Positions 1 through 7,069 are shown, counted from the stretch's first letter. The stretch is DNA of 7,571 nucleotides from Hyphomicrobiales bacterium (GCA_017305815.1 JAFKJZ010000101.1:1-7571); one strand, 5' to 3'. Numbers and translations: made by a program. The notes: a model not told the origin generated them from the letters alone.

Positions 1-92
1 CGCCGGCTTCGCGCCCGAAAGCGCGCGGCAAGGAAACGGCCCGGCAGCCGGGCCAAGCGACTCACCCGAAAGACGTGAACGATGACCGATAA
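1..92 (+). CDS. Possible 3' end of rnpA (ribonuclease P protein component), frame unresolved
   Basis: In many bacteria rnpA lies directly upstream of yidC, so its last codons are expected here; this is context, not recognition. All three forward frames are open from base 1. One ends at TGA 76-78, one at TGA 83-85, and one at TAA 90-92, the last overlapping the yidC start. The first and third encode Arg/Lys-rich tails, as is common at the RnpA C-terminus, and both have mostly G/C third positions. The sequence alone does not decide between them. The tail is poorly conserved and no RnpA motif is visible, so it could equally be a non-coding spacer. Confidence 0.25.
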   Translation, partial: PASRPKARGKETARQPGQATHPKDVNDDR

Positions 93-1914
93 CCGCAATC
101 TGATCCTAGCCGTCGTCCTGTCGGTGGCGGTCGTCTTCGGATGGCAGTATTTCGTCGCGGGCCCGAAGGTCGACCAGGCGCGCCAGCACGCCGCCCAGAC
201 CAGCACGGCCACGCAGACCACGGGCGCCGCGACGTCGACCGCGGCCGGCACGGAAGGCGCGGCGACAACGACCGGCGCCGCCCCCACCACGGCGGCACAG
301 CCTGCGGTCATGACCCGCGACCAGGCGCTCGCCGCCAACCCGCGCGTGCCGATCAACACCGCCTCGGTGACCGGCTCGATCAACCTGAAGGGCGCCCGCT
401 TCGACGACCTGCATCTCGACGGCTTCCGCGAGACGGTCAATCCGAACAGCCCGACGATCGTTCTGCTGTCGCCCTCCGGCGCGCCGAACGGCTATTTTTC
501 CGAATTCGGCTGGGTCGCACCCGCCGGCGTCGCCGCTCCCGGCCCGGACACGCTCTGGAAGGCCGAGCCCGACGCCAAGCTGACCGACACCACCCCCGTC
601 GTGCTGACCTGGGACAATGGCGCCGGCCTGACCTTCAAGCGCACGATCTCGATAGACCCGCGCTTCATGTTCACCGTCAAGGACGAGGTGGCGAACGCCA
701 CCGGCGAGGCCGTCAGCCTGTCGCCCTATGGCCGCGTCGTGCGCCTCGGCGAACCGACGGTTGCCGGATACTACATCCTGCATGAAGGCCCGCTCGGCGT
801 GCTCGGCGAAAAGGGCCTGCAGGAGATCACCTACAAGAACCTGCGCAAGGCCGGCTCCGAGTCCTTCCAGAACATCGAGACCGGCTGGCTCGGCATCACC
901 GACAAGTACTGGGCCGCCGCCGTCGTGCCGCGCGACACCAAGTCGTTCGACGCCTCGTTCAGCTTCGTCGACGGCCAGACGCCGCTCTACCAGACCGACT
1001 TCAAGAGCAAGGCCGTCACGGTCCCCGCCGGCGGCACCGCCTCGGCCGAGGGCCTGCTGTTCGCCGGCGCCAAGCAGGTGTCGGTGATCCAGGACTACCA
1101 GAACAACCTCAAGATCGACCGCTTCGACCTGCTGATCGACTGGGGCATGTTCTATTTCTTCACAAAGCCGCTGTTCTTCCTGATGGACTATTTCTTCAGG
1201 CTGTTCGGCAATTTCGGCGTGGCGATCCTGCTCGTCACCGTCATCGTCAAGGCCGTGTTCTTCCCGCTCGCCAACAAGTCGTACAAGTCGATGAGCGCGA
1301 TGAAGAAGGTGCAGCCGGAGATGCAGGCCATCCGCGAGCGCTTCGCCGACGACAAGGTGAAGCAGCAGCAGGAGCTGATGGCGCTCTACAAGAAGGAAAA
1401 GATCAATCCGCTCGCCGGCTGCTGGCCCGTGCTGATCCAGATCCCCGTCTTCTTCTCGCTCTACAAGGTGATCTTCGTCACCATCGAGATGCGGCACGCG
1501 CCGTTCTTCGGCTGGATCCAGGACCTGTCTGCGCCCGATCCGACGACGATCTTCAACCTGTTCGGCCTGATCCCCTGGACGCCGCCGCACATGCTGATGA
1601 TCGGCATCTGGCCGCTGATCATGGGCCTGACCATGTGGGTGCAGATGCGCCTGAACCCGGCCCCGGCCGACCCGGCTCAGCAGGTGATCTTCAACTGGAT
1701 GCCGGTGATCTTCACCTTCATGCTCGGCACGTTCCCGGCCGGCCTCGTGATCTACTGGGCCTGGAACAACACGCTGTCGATCGCCCAGCAGTGGGTGATC
1801 ATGCGGCGCCAGGGCGTTGACGTGAACCTGCTCGGCAACATCATGGCCACCTTCAAGAAGAAGCCCAAGGACGGCGGCGACAAGTCCACCGTGCCAACCA
1901 AGGCCAAGAGCTGA
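82..1914 (+). CDS. yidC: YidC membrane protein insertase
   Basis: YidC (Oxa1 family) inserts and folds inner-membrane proteins, alone or with SecYEG. The 610-residue product has the Gram-negative layout. An N-terminal membrane anchor lies at about residues 6-24, followed by a Thr/Ala/Gly-rich linker (about 36-75) and a large periplasmic beta domain to about residue 350. The conserved insertase core follows, with membrane segments near 377-397, 443-465, 504-522 and 535-575. Signature stretches are G-N-F-G-V-A at 376-381, G-C-W-P-V at 446-450 and F-P-A-G-L-V-I-Y-W at 551-559. The positive residue of the hydrophilic groove (Arg366 in E. coli) is Lys390 here. The C-terminus is short and basic, as expected for ribosome contact. 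The ATG at 82 gives a typical N-terminus, although no strong Shine-Dalgarno is visible. Its stop overlaps the yihA start by one base. Confidence 0.98.
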   Translation: MTDNRNLILAVVLSVAVVFGWQYFVAGPKVDQARQHAAQTSTATQTTGAATSTAAGTEGAATTTGAAPTTAAQPAVMTRDQALAANPRVPINTASVTGSINLKGARFDDLHLDGFRETVNPNSPTIVLLSPSGAPNGYFSEFGWVAPAGVAAPGPDTLWKAEPDAKLTDTTPVVLTWDNGAGLTFKRTISIDPRFMFTVKDEVANATGEAVSLSPYGRVVRLGEPTVAGYYILHEGPLGVLGEKGLQEITYKNLRKAGSESFQNIETGWLGITDKYWAAAVVPRDTKSFDASFSFVDGQTPLYQTDFKSKAVTVPAGGTASAEGLLFAGAKQVSVIQDYQNNLKIDRFDLLIDWGMFYFFTKPLFFLMDYFFRLFGNFGVAILLVTVIVKAVFFPLANKSYKSMSAMKKVQPEMQAIRERFADDKVKQQQELMALYKKEKINPLAGCWPVLIQIPVFFSLYKVIFVTIEMRHAPFFGWIQDLSAPDPTTIFNLFGLIPWTPPHMLMIGIWPLIMGLTMWVQMRLNPAPADPAQQVIFNWMPVIFTFMLGTFPAGLVIYWAWNNTLSIAQQWVIMRRQGVDVNLLGNIMATFKKKPKDGGDKSTVPTKAKS

Positions 1915-2555
1915 TGCCGGAGATCGACCCGGAAGAGATGGGCCGTCTCGAACACGGCCGCCTCTTCTTCGCCAAGGCCTGGGACTTCGTGATGAGCGTG
2001 CCCACGATCGCGCATCTGCCGCCGATCGACGTGGCCGAGATCGCCTTCGCCGGCCGCTCGAATGTCGGCAAGTCGTCGCTGATCAACGCGCTGACCAACC
2101 GCATCGGCCTCGCCCGGACGTCGAACACGCCGGGCCGCACGCAGGAGCTGAACTTCTTCTCCTCCGGCAGCGGCCTGTCGATCGTCGACATGCCGGGCTA
2201 TGGCTATGCCGAGGCGCCGAAGAAGCTCGTCGACGCCTGGAACCGGATGATCCGCGACTATCTGCGCGGCCGCGTCAGCCTGCGCCGCGTCTATGTGCTG
2301 ATCGATTCGCGCCACGGACTAAAGGCAAACGACAAGCTGACGCTCGATCTCCTGGACGAGACGGCGGTCTCCTACCAGATCGTCCTCACCAAGGTGGACA
2401 AGCTGAAGACCGGCGAACTCGCCAAGGTCAAGGCGGCGACCGAGTCGGCGATCGCCCGACGTCCGGCCGCTTATCCGACCGTCATCGCCACCTCATCCGA
2501 GACCGGCGAGGGCATGGACCTGCTGCGCGCCGAGATCGCCCAGCTGGCGAGCTGA
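1914..2555 (+). CDS. yihA: YihA/EngB (YsxC) family ribosome-biogenesis GTPase
   Basis: This is a cytoplasmic TRAFAC-class GTPase; family members are needed for large-subunit ribosome assembly and normal division. The 213-residue length fits. All G motifs are visible: G1 G-R-S-N-V-G-K-S at 47-54, the switch-I segment N-T-P-G-R-T-Q at 71-77, G3 D-M-P-G-Y-G at 92-97, G4 T-K-V-D-K at 159-163 and G5 T-S-S-E-T-G-E-G at 193-200. The ATG sits in the TGATG junction with yidC, so translation is probably coupled by re-initiation, and no separate promoter is apparent. The protein also goes by EngB and YsxC. Nothing looks truncated or altered. Confidence 0.97.
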   Translation: MPEIDPEEMGRLEHGRLFFAKAWDFVMSVPTIAHLPPIDVAEIAFAGRSNVGKSSLINALTNRIGLARTSNTPGRTQELNFFSSGSGLSIVDMPGYGYAEAPKKLVDAWNRMIRDYLRGRVSLRRVYVLIDSRHGLKANDKLTLDLLDETAVSYQIVLTKVDKLKTGELAKVKAATESAIARRPAAYPTVIATSSETGEGMDLLRAEIAQLAS

Positions 2556-2586
2556 CGAAAGCGGGGCGGCGGACGCGTCACCGTCA

Positions 2587-2615
2587 TTGTTCCGCCATCT
2601 CAAAATCGCTATAGA
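2587..2615 (+). promoter_or_regulatory. Candidate sigma-70-type promoter for argB
   Basis: In the gap between yihA and argB, TTGTTC (2587-2592) and TATAGA (2610-2615) are separated by 17 bases. Each matches the housekeeping consensus at four of six positions. The segment is locally A+T-richer than its surroundings. Transcription would start roughly 25 bases before the argB start codon. Read-through from yihA is also possible, since no convincing terminator is visible. Confidence 0.4.
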
Positions 2616-2646
2616 GCGCTGCCTTTAGCGGAGCGGAGATTTGAGG

Positions 2647-3549
2647 ATGGATATGCGGGTAGAGGACAGCACGGATCCGGTGCTGACCGCGCGACTGATC
2701 GCCACTGCGCTGCCCTACATGCTGCGCTATGACGAGAAGACCGTGGTGGTCAAGTTCGGCGGCAATGCCATGGGCTCGGAAGAGCTCGGCAAGGCCTTCG
2801 CCGAGGACATCACGCTCCTGAAGCTCGCGGGCATCAATCCCGTCGTCGTCCATGGCGGCGGCCCCCAGATCAACGCCATGCTGAACCGCCTCGGCATCAA
2901 GTCCGAATGGGCGGCCGGCATGCGCATCACCGACAAGCCGACCGTCGAGGTCGTCGAGATGGTTCTCGCCGGCTCGATCAACAAGGAGATCGTGCAGACG
3001 ATCACCGAGGCGGGCGGTCGCGCCATCGGCCTGACCGGCAAGGACGGCAACATGGTCACGGTCAAGCGCCTGACGCGCAAGGTCGTCGACCCCGATTCCA
3101 ACATCGAGAAGGTCGTCGACCTCGGCTTCGTCGGCGAGCCGACCCGCGTCCGCACCGAAGTGCTGGAAGTGCTGGCGAAATCCGAGATCATCCCCGTCCT
3201 GGCGCCGGTCTGCGCTGGCGAGGACGGCGAGACCTACAACGTCAACGCCGACACCTTCGCCGGCGCCATTGCCGGCGCGCTCGACGCCAGCCGCCTGCTT
3301 TTCCTCACCGATGTTCCGGGCGTGCTCGACCGCAACAAGCAGCTGATCAAGGAACTCACGGTCGCCGAGGCGCGCGCCATGATCGCCGACGGCACCATCT
3401 CCGGCGGCATGATCCCCAAGGTCGAGACGTGCATCGAGGCTCTCGACCGCGGCGTCGAGGGCGTCGTCATCCTCGACGGCAAGACCCCGCACGCCGTCCT
3501 GCTCGAGCTCTTCACCGAGCGCGGCGCCGGCACGCTGATCAAGCGCTGA
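2647..3549 (+). CDS. argB: Acetylglutamate kinase (ArgB)
   Basis: ArgB phosphorylates N-acetyl-L-glutamate with ATP, the second step of arginine biosynthesis, in the cytoplasm. The 300-residue product is a full-length amino-acid-kinase-family enzyme. Visible landmarks are the N-terminal phosphate-binding K-F-G-G-N-A-M at 36-42, H-G-G-G-P-Q at 69-74, G-K-D-G-N-M around Lys132, N-V-N-A-D-T-F-A-G at 198-206, T-D-V-P-G-V at 221-226, and [11 protein letters not shown] at 252-262. The last is typical of arginine-sensitive kinases, so feedback control by arginine is possible but not shown. The start is uncertain. ATG 2647 has GGAG eight bases upstream, ATG 2653 has GAGG six bases upstream, and an in-frame TTG at 2641 is too close to GGAG. 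The HAD gene follows after 7 bases, probably in the same transcript. Confidence 0.97.
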   Translation: MDMRVEDSTDPVLTARLIATALPYMLRYDEKTVVVKFGGNAMGSEELGKAFAEDITLLKLAGINPVVVHGGGPQINAMLNRLGIKSEWAAGMRITDKPTVEVVEMVLAGSINKEIVQTITEAGGRAIGLTGKDGNMVTVKRLTRKVVDPDSNIEKVVDLGFVGEPTRVRTEVLEVLAKSEIIPVLAPVCAGEDGETYNVNADTFAGAIAGALDASRLLFLTDVPGVLDRNKQLIKELTVAEARAMIADGTISGGMIPKVETCIEALDRGVEGVVILDGKTPHAVLLELFTERGAGTLIKR

Positions 3550-3556
3550 GCCGGAA

Positions 3557-4273
3557 ATGAGCGGAAGCCCAATGTCGGCGGATCCGGCGCTCGCCCGGTT
3601 CGCCGACATCCGCGCCTGGGTGTTCGACCTCGACGACACGCTCTATTCGAGCCACACGGGCCTGTTCCGCCAGGTCGGCGACCGCATCCAGCTCTATCTG
3701 CAGCAGTTCCTGTCGATCACGCCCGAAGCGGCCGTCGAAGTCCGGCGCGACTACTACCGTCGCCACGGCACCACGCTGCGCGGGCTGATCGTCGAGCACG
3801 GCATAGCGCCCGACGCCTTCCTCGATTTCGTGCACGACATCGACCACTCGCCGCTCGAGCCGGATCCGGCGCTCGTCGCCGCAATCGAGCGGCTGCCCGG
3901 GCGGCGCTTCATCCTGACCAACGGCTCGCTCAGCCATGCGGAGCGGATCCTGGCGCGGATCGGTTTCGACAAGCCGTTCGACGACATCTTCGACATCATC
4001 CGGGCCGACTTCCTTCCGAAGCCGCATCCGGACACCTATGCCCGCTTCCTCGGCCAGAACCGCATCGATCCCGCCACGGCGGTGATGTTCGAGGACCTGC
4101 CGCGCAATCTCGAAGTGCCGAAGTCCCTCGGCATGGCGACCGTCCTCGTCGTTCCCCACGGCACCAGCGAGGTGCCGCTGGAGTCTTGGGAAACGAGCGC
4201 CAACGCGGCGCATATCGATCATCTGACCGATGATCTCGGCGCATTCCTCGCCCGACTCGCCCTGATCCGCTAG
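3557..4273 (+). CDS. HAD-superfamily pyrimidine 5'-nucleotidase-like phosphatase
   Basis: This is a 238-residue haloacid dehalogenase-like hydrolase of the subfamily IA type usually annotated pyrimidine 5'-nucleotidase. All four HAD motifs are present. Motif I is D-L-D-D-T-L-Y at 24-30, with nucleophile Asp24 and acid/base Asp26. Motif II is L-T-N-G-S with Thr121. Motif III is Lys155 in K-P-H-P-D-T-Y, and motif IV is F-E-D-L with Glu179-Asp180. A helical cap (about 35-110) contains the family-typical Y-Y-R-R-H-G-T-T-L-R-G-L. The likely role is hydrolysis of nucleoside monophosphates or another small phosphate ester; the real substrate cannot be read from sequence. The start may be ATG 3557 or ATG 3572 (GGAAG four bases upstream). 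It lies 7 bases after argB, so the two are probably cotranscribed. In rhizobial genomes as I recall them dapD usually follows, whereas here a receptor gene intervenes. Confidence 0.9.
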   Translation: MSGSPMSADPALARFADIRAWVFDLDDTLYSSHTGLFRQVGDRIQLYLQQFLSITPEAAVEVRRDYYRRHGTTLRGLIVEHGIAPDAFLDFVHDIDHSPLEPDPALVAAIERLPGRRFILTNGSLSHAERILARIGFDKPFDDIFDIIRADFLPKPHPDTYARFLGQNRIDPATAVMFEDLPRNLEVPKSLGMATVLVVPHGTSEVPLESWETSANAAHIDHLTDDLGAFLARLALIR

Positions 4274-4336
4274 CGACTCGACCGCAGCGCGAGCGTTGCA
4301 GGAAAGTCACGCCGCCCCGCTTTCACCGCATTTCGC

Positions 4337-4368
4337 CCGGCCGCCACAGCAGCGCCGGCCGGCCTCTT
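4337..4368 (+). terminator. Weak candidate terminator after the argB-HAD unit
   Basis: CCGGCCG (4337-4343) pairs perfectly with CGGCCGG (4356-4362) across a 12-base loop and is followed by CCTCTTCC rather than a true T run. The location, 64 bases past the HAD stop codon and before the receptor promoter, is right for ending the upstream transcript. The lack of a T tract makes an intrinsic terminator doubtful, and Rho-dependent termination is equally possible. Confidence 0.3.
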
Positions 4369-4460
4369 CCTGGCCTCGCCCGCGCAACTCGCCCGCATGG
4401 CGATCCGGCGCGCATCATGGCGAACGCTGCGTCAGCTGCGAGCTCGTCCCGACGTCACCC

Positions 4461-4530
4461 TTTTTCCAAACTAGACTAAGAAAACATCCAATATTCGATT
4501 CCATATTTGAACGATAATAGATCATAATTT
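4461..4530 (+). promoter_or_regulatory. A+T-rich candidate operator region of the receptor promoter
   Basis: Directly upstream of the -35 lies an A+T-rich block with several imperfect inverted repeats: TTTTC/GAAAA (4462-4466 and 4480-4484), AATAT/ATATT (4490-4494 and 4503-4507), and the Fur-hexamer-like pair GATAAT (4513-4518) and GATCAT (4519-4524). Heme-receptor genes of Rhizobiales are known to be iron-controlled by Irr, RirA or Fur-type regulators, some with HmuP, so an iron-responsive site is expected. No stretch is a good match to the consensus sites I can recall. The regulator is therefore unassigned, and the block may also act as an UP element or curved DNA. Confidence 0.4.
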
Positions 4531-4540
4531 TGCCATTTCG

Positions 4541-4568
4541 TTGACACCGCGCAAGCCCAGGCCCTAAT
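4541..4568 (+). promoter_or_regulatory. Candidate sigma-70-type promoter of the TonB-dependent receptor gene
   Basis: A perfect TTGACA (4541-4546) is followed after 16 bases by CCTAAT (4563-4568), a four-of-six match to the -10 consensus. Transcription would begin near 4575, giving a leader of about 75 bases before the TTG start at 4651. The position beside the A+T-rich block makes this the most credible promoter in the window. Confidence 0.55.
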
Positions 4569-4587
4569 CAGGCCCCGACCTGCCAGC

Positions 4588-4618
4588 AGCCAGCGATTGC
4601 AAGACAACGAGCCAGCGA
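4588..4618 (+). repeat. Short direct repeat in the receptor leader
   Basis: AGCCAGCGA occurs at 4588-4596 and again at 4610-4618, 22 bases apart, inside the predicted 5' leader. The second copy is part of a small hairpin, CCAG-CGA-CTGG (4612-4622). It may be chance, or a site for a regulator or small RNA acting on the leader. No function is claimed. Confidence 0.35.
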
Positions 4619-4639
4619 CTGGTCTCCCCAATTTATCGC

Positions 4640-4645
4640 AGGAGG
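4640..4645 (+). promoter_or_regulatory. Perfect Shine-Dalgarno that decides the receptor start
   Basis: AGGAGG at 4640-4645 lies five bases before TTG 4651, in frame with the receptor. No comparable site precedes the upstream in-frame TTG at 4597. The 18 codons between the two TTGs include TTA, CTA and CAA and look non-coding for this genome. This favours 4651 as the true start. Confidence 0.8.
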
Positions 4646-4650
4646 CTCTA

Positions 4651-6822
4651 TTGCACCCTCACGCCGTGAGTGTGGCGCACTTGTTGTTGTCCACGACGAT
4701 CCTTACGACATCTTTGGCAATATTGACGACGACCGCGCACGCCCAGAGCGCGGCCGTGACGGCGCCGGCCCAAACCGCCGAAGAAGAAGCCGAGGCCAGG
4801 AAGAAGGCCGACGCCCAGAAGGTCACGGTTCTGGAGCCGATCACCGTCACCGCGGGTTCGGTCATGGACGCGCCCTATATGACGCCGGGCGGCGTCAGCG
4901 TCGTCGACGGCGCCGTCGTGCAGGAGAAGTTCGGCGGCGACGCCAACGCCATCATCCGCTCGATCCCCGGCACCTTCACCCGCGTCACCTCCAGCCAGCC
5001 CGGCGTCGCCGTCAACATCCGCGGCTTCGAGTCGGACGGCCGCGTCAAGACGATGATCGACGGCGTGCCGCAGACGTTCCGTAACGTGAACGGCCACGCC
5101 TCGACCGGCGGCGAACTGCTCTACATGGACACGATCCTGCTGGCGGGCATCGGCGTCGAGCGCGGCGCGGTCAACGGCGCCAACGGCATGGGCGCGCTGG
5201 CGGGCGCGGTCAATTTCCGCACCATCGACTTCGAGGACGTCGTCCTCGACGGCCAGAGTGTCGGCGTGATGACCCGCCTGAAGACCGGCAGCAACGGCTT
5301 CGGCTTCTCCAGCATGATCGCCGGCGGCGCCAAGGCGTCGCTGCCGCAGTTCGGCACCGCCAGCATCATGGGCGCGCTCAGCTATAGCGAGCACGAGAAC
5401 TATCGGCGCGGCGACAATGGCATCCTGAACACGCCCGACGCCAGCAACTCGCCGACCTCGGGCCTGGTCAAGCTGCACTACGAGCCGAATGGCGAGCACG
5501 ACCTGAAGCTGGGCGGCCGCTGGTACGACAACGCCTTCATCGTCTCCGGCTATGACTGGGGCGTGAAGAACGCCACCTACACGGCGAACTACCACTACGA
5601 CCCGGACAATCCCTGGATCGACCTCAAGCTCAACGCCTTCTACAACAAGACCGACATGTCCTACGACCCGACGGTCGGCGGCTCCTATCGCTACCGCGAG
5701 ACCGAGGCGGTCGGGCTCGGCTTCGACATCGCCAACACCAGCCGCTTCAACCTGACCGACACGATCGGCGTCAGCTGGAACTACGGCGCCGCCTATACGT
5801 CGGACGACTACACGGTGAACCAGTACCGCGGCGCCAACCCGCCCGGAAAGATGGAGAAGGCGCGCGCCTTCACCGATATCGGTTTGAACTGGGGCATGTT
5901 CGACCTGAATGGCGGCCTCAACTACGACTACTGGACGCTCTCCGGCCACCAGAGCCCGTGCACGGCCGGCGTCGGCTTCTGCCCCGACACCGGCGGCGAC
6001 GTCGACGTCTCGCGCGACGGCAATTCGCTCAACCCGAAGATCACGCTGTCGGCCAAGCCGCTCGACTGGCTGCAGCCCTATGTCACCTATGCCCACACCT
6101 ATCGCCCGCCATCGGCGCGCGAGGCGCTCTGGGCCCTGGTGCCGATCGGCGCCGGCATCGGCGGCGGCCAGTATTCGAACTTCTACCTGGAGCCGGAAAC
6201 CAGCAAGGGCTGGGAGTTCGGCGCCAACGTGCTGAAGAACGACCTGCTCTTGGCCAACGACGCGCTGCGCCTCAAGGTCAATTATTTCGACATGGCGATC
6301 GACAACTACATCGTCAACGACCTGCTGACCCTGCCGGGCGACCCCTACCAGCGGGCGATCTGGGTCAACGTGCCGGGCACGACGCATTCGCGCGGCGTCG
6401 AGATCGAGGGCGGCTACGATGCCGGCTTCGCCTATGTGAACCTCGGCATGACCTTCTCCGACATGAACCAGCCCGTGGGCTGGGGCGCCGGCATCGGCAA
6501 TGGCGACTCGACCTTCCTGCCGGAAGACTATTCAACGGTCGATATCGCCATCCGCCTGTTCGACAAGGCGCTGACCATCGGCGGCAAGATGAACCATGTC
6601 GGCGGCAGCCGCTATGCCACGGGTCTCGGCGCAACGGCCGAGAAGGAGGCCTACACGCTCTACGACCTCTACGCCTCCTACAAGGCGAACGAGCATGCAA
6701 CCGCCTTCGTCAATGTCGAGAACCTAACCGACGTCGCCTATAGCCCGGCCGTGTCGGGCGACTCGACCGTGCAGAGCGGCCGCGGCCGCACCATCGTCGG
6801 CGGCGTCACGCTGCAGTTCTGA
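4651..6822 (+). CDS. TonB-dependent outer-membrane receptor, heme/hemoglobin type (HasR/HmuR-like)
   Basis: Numbered from TTG 4651, the product has 723 residues. A Thr-rich signal peptide ends near A-H-A at 29-31. A TonB-box-like I-T-V-T-A lies at 64-68. The plug domain (about 70-195) contains I-R-G-F, I-D-G-V, V-E-R-G-A-V and A-G-A-V-N-F-R-T. A beta barrel follows and ends in a terminal Phe after G-R-G-R-T-I-V-G-G. The plug pattern and a Y-R-P-P at 484-487, in the place of the family's FRAP box, point to the heme/hemoglobin receptor group. Its expected role is TonB-driven heme uptake into the periplasm. N-F-Y-L-E-P-E (510-516) matches the NPDL region. No His lies between these two motifs, although heme receptors usually have one there. 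The only cysteines, Cys437 and Cys444, probably form a disulfide in an external loop, close to His433. It is monocistronic by its promoter and terminator. Another substrate, such as a siderophore, remains possible. Confidence 0.88.
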   Translation: MHPHAVSVAHLLLSTTILTTSLAILTTTAHAQSAAVTAPAQTAEEEAEARKKADAQKVTVLEPITVTAGSVMDAPYMTPGGVSVVDGAVVQEKFGGDANAIIRSIPGTFTRVTSSQPGVAVNIRGFESDGRVKTMIDGVPQTFRNVNGHASTGGELLYMDTILLAGIGVERGAVNGANGMGALAGAVNFRTIDFEDVVLDGQSVGVMTRLKTGSNGFGFSSMIAGGAKASLPQFGTASIMGALSYSEHENYRRGDNGILNTPDASNSPTSGLVKLHYEPNGEHDLKLGGRWYDNAFIVSGYDWGVKNATYTANYHYDPDNPWIDLKLNAFYNKTDMSYDPTVGGSYRYRETEAVGLGFDIANTSRFNLTDTIGVSWNYGAAYTSDDYTVNQYRGANPPGKMEKARAFTDIGLNWGMFDLNGGLNYDYWTLSGHQSPCTAGVGFCPDTGGDVDVSRDGNSLNPKITLSAKPLDWLQPYVTYAHTYRPPSAREALWALVPIGAGIGGGQYSNFYLEPETSKGWEFGANVLKNDLLLANDALRLKVNYFDMAIDNYIVNDLLTLPGDPYQRAIWVNVPGTTHSRGVEIEGGYDAGFAYVNLGMTFSDMNQPVGWGAGIGNGDSTFLPEDYSTVDIAIRLFDKALTIGGKMNHVGGSRYATGLGATAEKEAYTLYDLYASYKANEHATAFVNVENLTDVAYSPAVSGDSTVQSGRGRTIVGGVTLQF

Positions 6823-6827
6823 CAATC

Positions 6828-6866
6828 CGTCCCCGCCGGCCGCCCCTGCCGGCGGGGACGTCTCTC
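6828..6866 (+). terminator. Strong G+C-rich hairpin terminator after the receptor gene
   Basis: CGTCCCCGCCGGC (6828-6840) pairs perfectly over 13 bases with GCCGGCGGGGACG (6848-6860) around a 7-base loop, five bases past the stop codon. The sequence that follows is pyrimidine-rich (TCTCTCCCCC) but lacks a T run. Stem strength and position support transcription termination, possibly aided by Rho, since the next 26 bases are mostly C and T. It would isolate the receptor transcript from dapD. Confidence 0.7.
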
Positions 6867-6886
6867 CCCCACCTCCCCGCTCCCAC

Positions 6887-6922
6887 CCCGCCCCGGAATG
6901 GCCGACTGGCCATCGGGGCGGG
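6887..6922 (+). repeat. Second long hairpin (15 bp with a 2-base bulge) before dapD
   Basis: CCCGCCCCG (6887-6895) and ATGGCC (6898-6903) pair with GGCCAT (6908-6913) and CGGGGCGGG (6914-6922) around a GACT loop. Only the two bases at 6896-6897 are left bulged. It lies 26 bases after the first hairpin and is not followed by a T run. It could be a back-up terminator, an mRNA 3'-end stabiliser, a barrier to antisense transcription, or a copy of a dispersed palindromic repeat. The sequence does not distinguish these. Confidence 0.6.
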
Positions 6923-6982
6923 CAGACGCCGGCAAACCGAACGCACGAGCGGCGCAAAACCGCCCTCTCCGCGCCTTGCGCG

Positions 6983-7010
6983 TTGACTTCCCCCGATTGG
7001 CCGATATCGT
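6983..7010 (+). promoter_or_regulatory. Candidate promoter of dapD
   Basis: TTGACT (6983-6988) matches the -35 consensus at five of six positions. After 16 bases comes TATCGT (7005-7010), four of six to the -10. Transcription would start near 7017, some 50 bases before the dapD ATG. An independent promoter is expected because the strong hairpin at 6828 would stop read-through from the receptor gene. Confidence 0.5.
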
Positions 7011-7058
7011 CCCGGCCGAACCTTTCCGGCGACCTCCGCGCCGGGGGATGTCCGCTCC

Positions 7059-7063
7059 AAGGA
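7059..7063 (+). promoter_or_regulatory. Ribosome binding site of dapD
   Basis: AAGGA at 7059-7063 sits six bases before ATG 7070, separated by an A-rich spacer. It clearly fixes the start of dapD and suggests efficient translation. Confidence 0.8.
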
Positions 7064-7069
7064 AAAAAG

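Larger units (their letters stand above)
4274..4650 (+). other. 377-base intergenic and control region upstream of the receptor gene
   Basis: No convincing gene lies here. The first half (to about 4450) is G+C-rich and holds small hairpins: GCAGCG/CGTTGC around 4284-4299 with a 4-base loop, and CCGGCCG/CGGCCGG at 4337-4362. From 4461 to 4540 the composition drops to 23 G/C in 80 bases, unlike anything else in the window. A consensus -35 follows at 4541, and a roughly 75-base leader runs up to the AGGAGG at 4640. The sharp change in composition suggests a regulated promoter rather than decayed coding sequence. A 73-codon forward frame crossing the region lacks coding-like features. Confidence 0.7.

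Noticed and set aside
106..1590. 494-codon open frame on the - strand opposite yidC
   Set aside because: It lies wholly antisense to a well-recognised gene. Its Arg/Gly/Asp/Val-rich product shows no family features, as expected from the high third-position G+C of the real gene.
2568..2596. GGCGGA/TCCGCC inverted repeat as a yihA terminator
   Set aside because: The stem is six bases with a 17-base loop, overlaps the candidate argB -35 and has no T run, so it is too weak to call.
2584..3639. 351-codon open frame on the - strand opposite argB
   Set aside because: It is a shadow of argB and runs through its promoter gap and into the HAD gene. Its product resembles no family.
4296..4517. Possible 73-residue protein in the intergenic region
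   Set aside because: It would need a TTG start with no Shine-Dalgarno at a suitable distance, it runs into the A+T-rich control block, and its Pro/Arg/His-rich sequence resembles out-of-frame translation of G+C-rich DNA.
4508..4526. RirA-type iron-responsive box (TGA-N9-TCA) before the receptor
   Set aside because: The closest candidate, TGA at 4508-4510 and TCA at 4522-4524, has a spacing of 11 rather than 9, so it is not called.
4513..4531. Classical Fur box at GATAAT...
   Set aside because: Aligned with the 19-base consensus, only about half the positions match and the right half is not an inverted copy. It is kept only as part of a vague operator region.
4648..6387. 579-codon open frame on the - strand opposite the receptor gene
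   Set aside because: It is antisense to a clear TonB-dependent receptor, its product is a low-complexity Val/Ala/Arg/Asp mix, and there is no ribosome binding site logic. It is a composition artefact.
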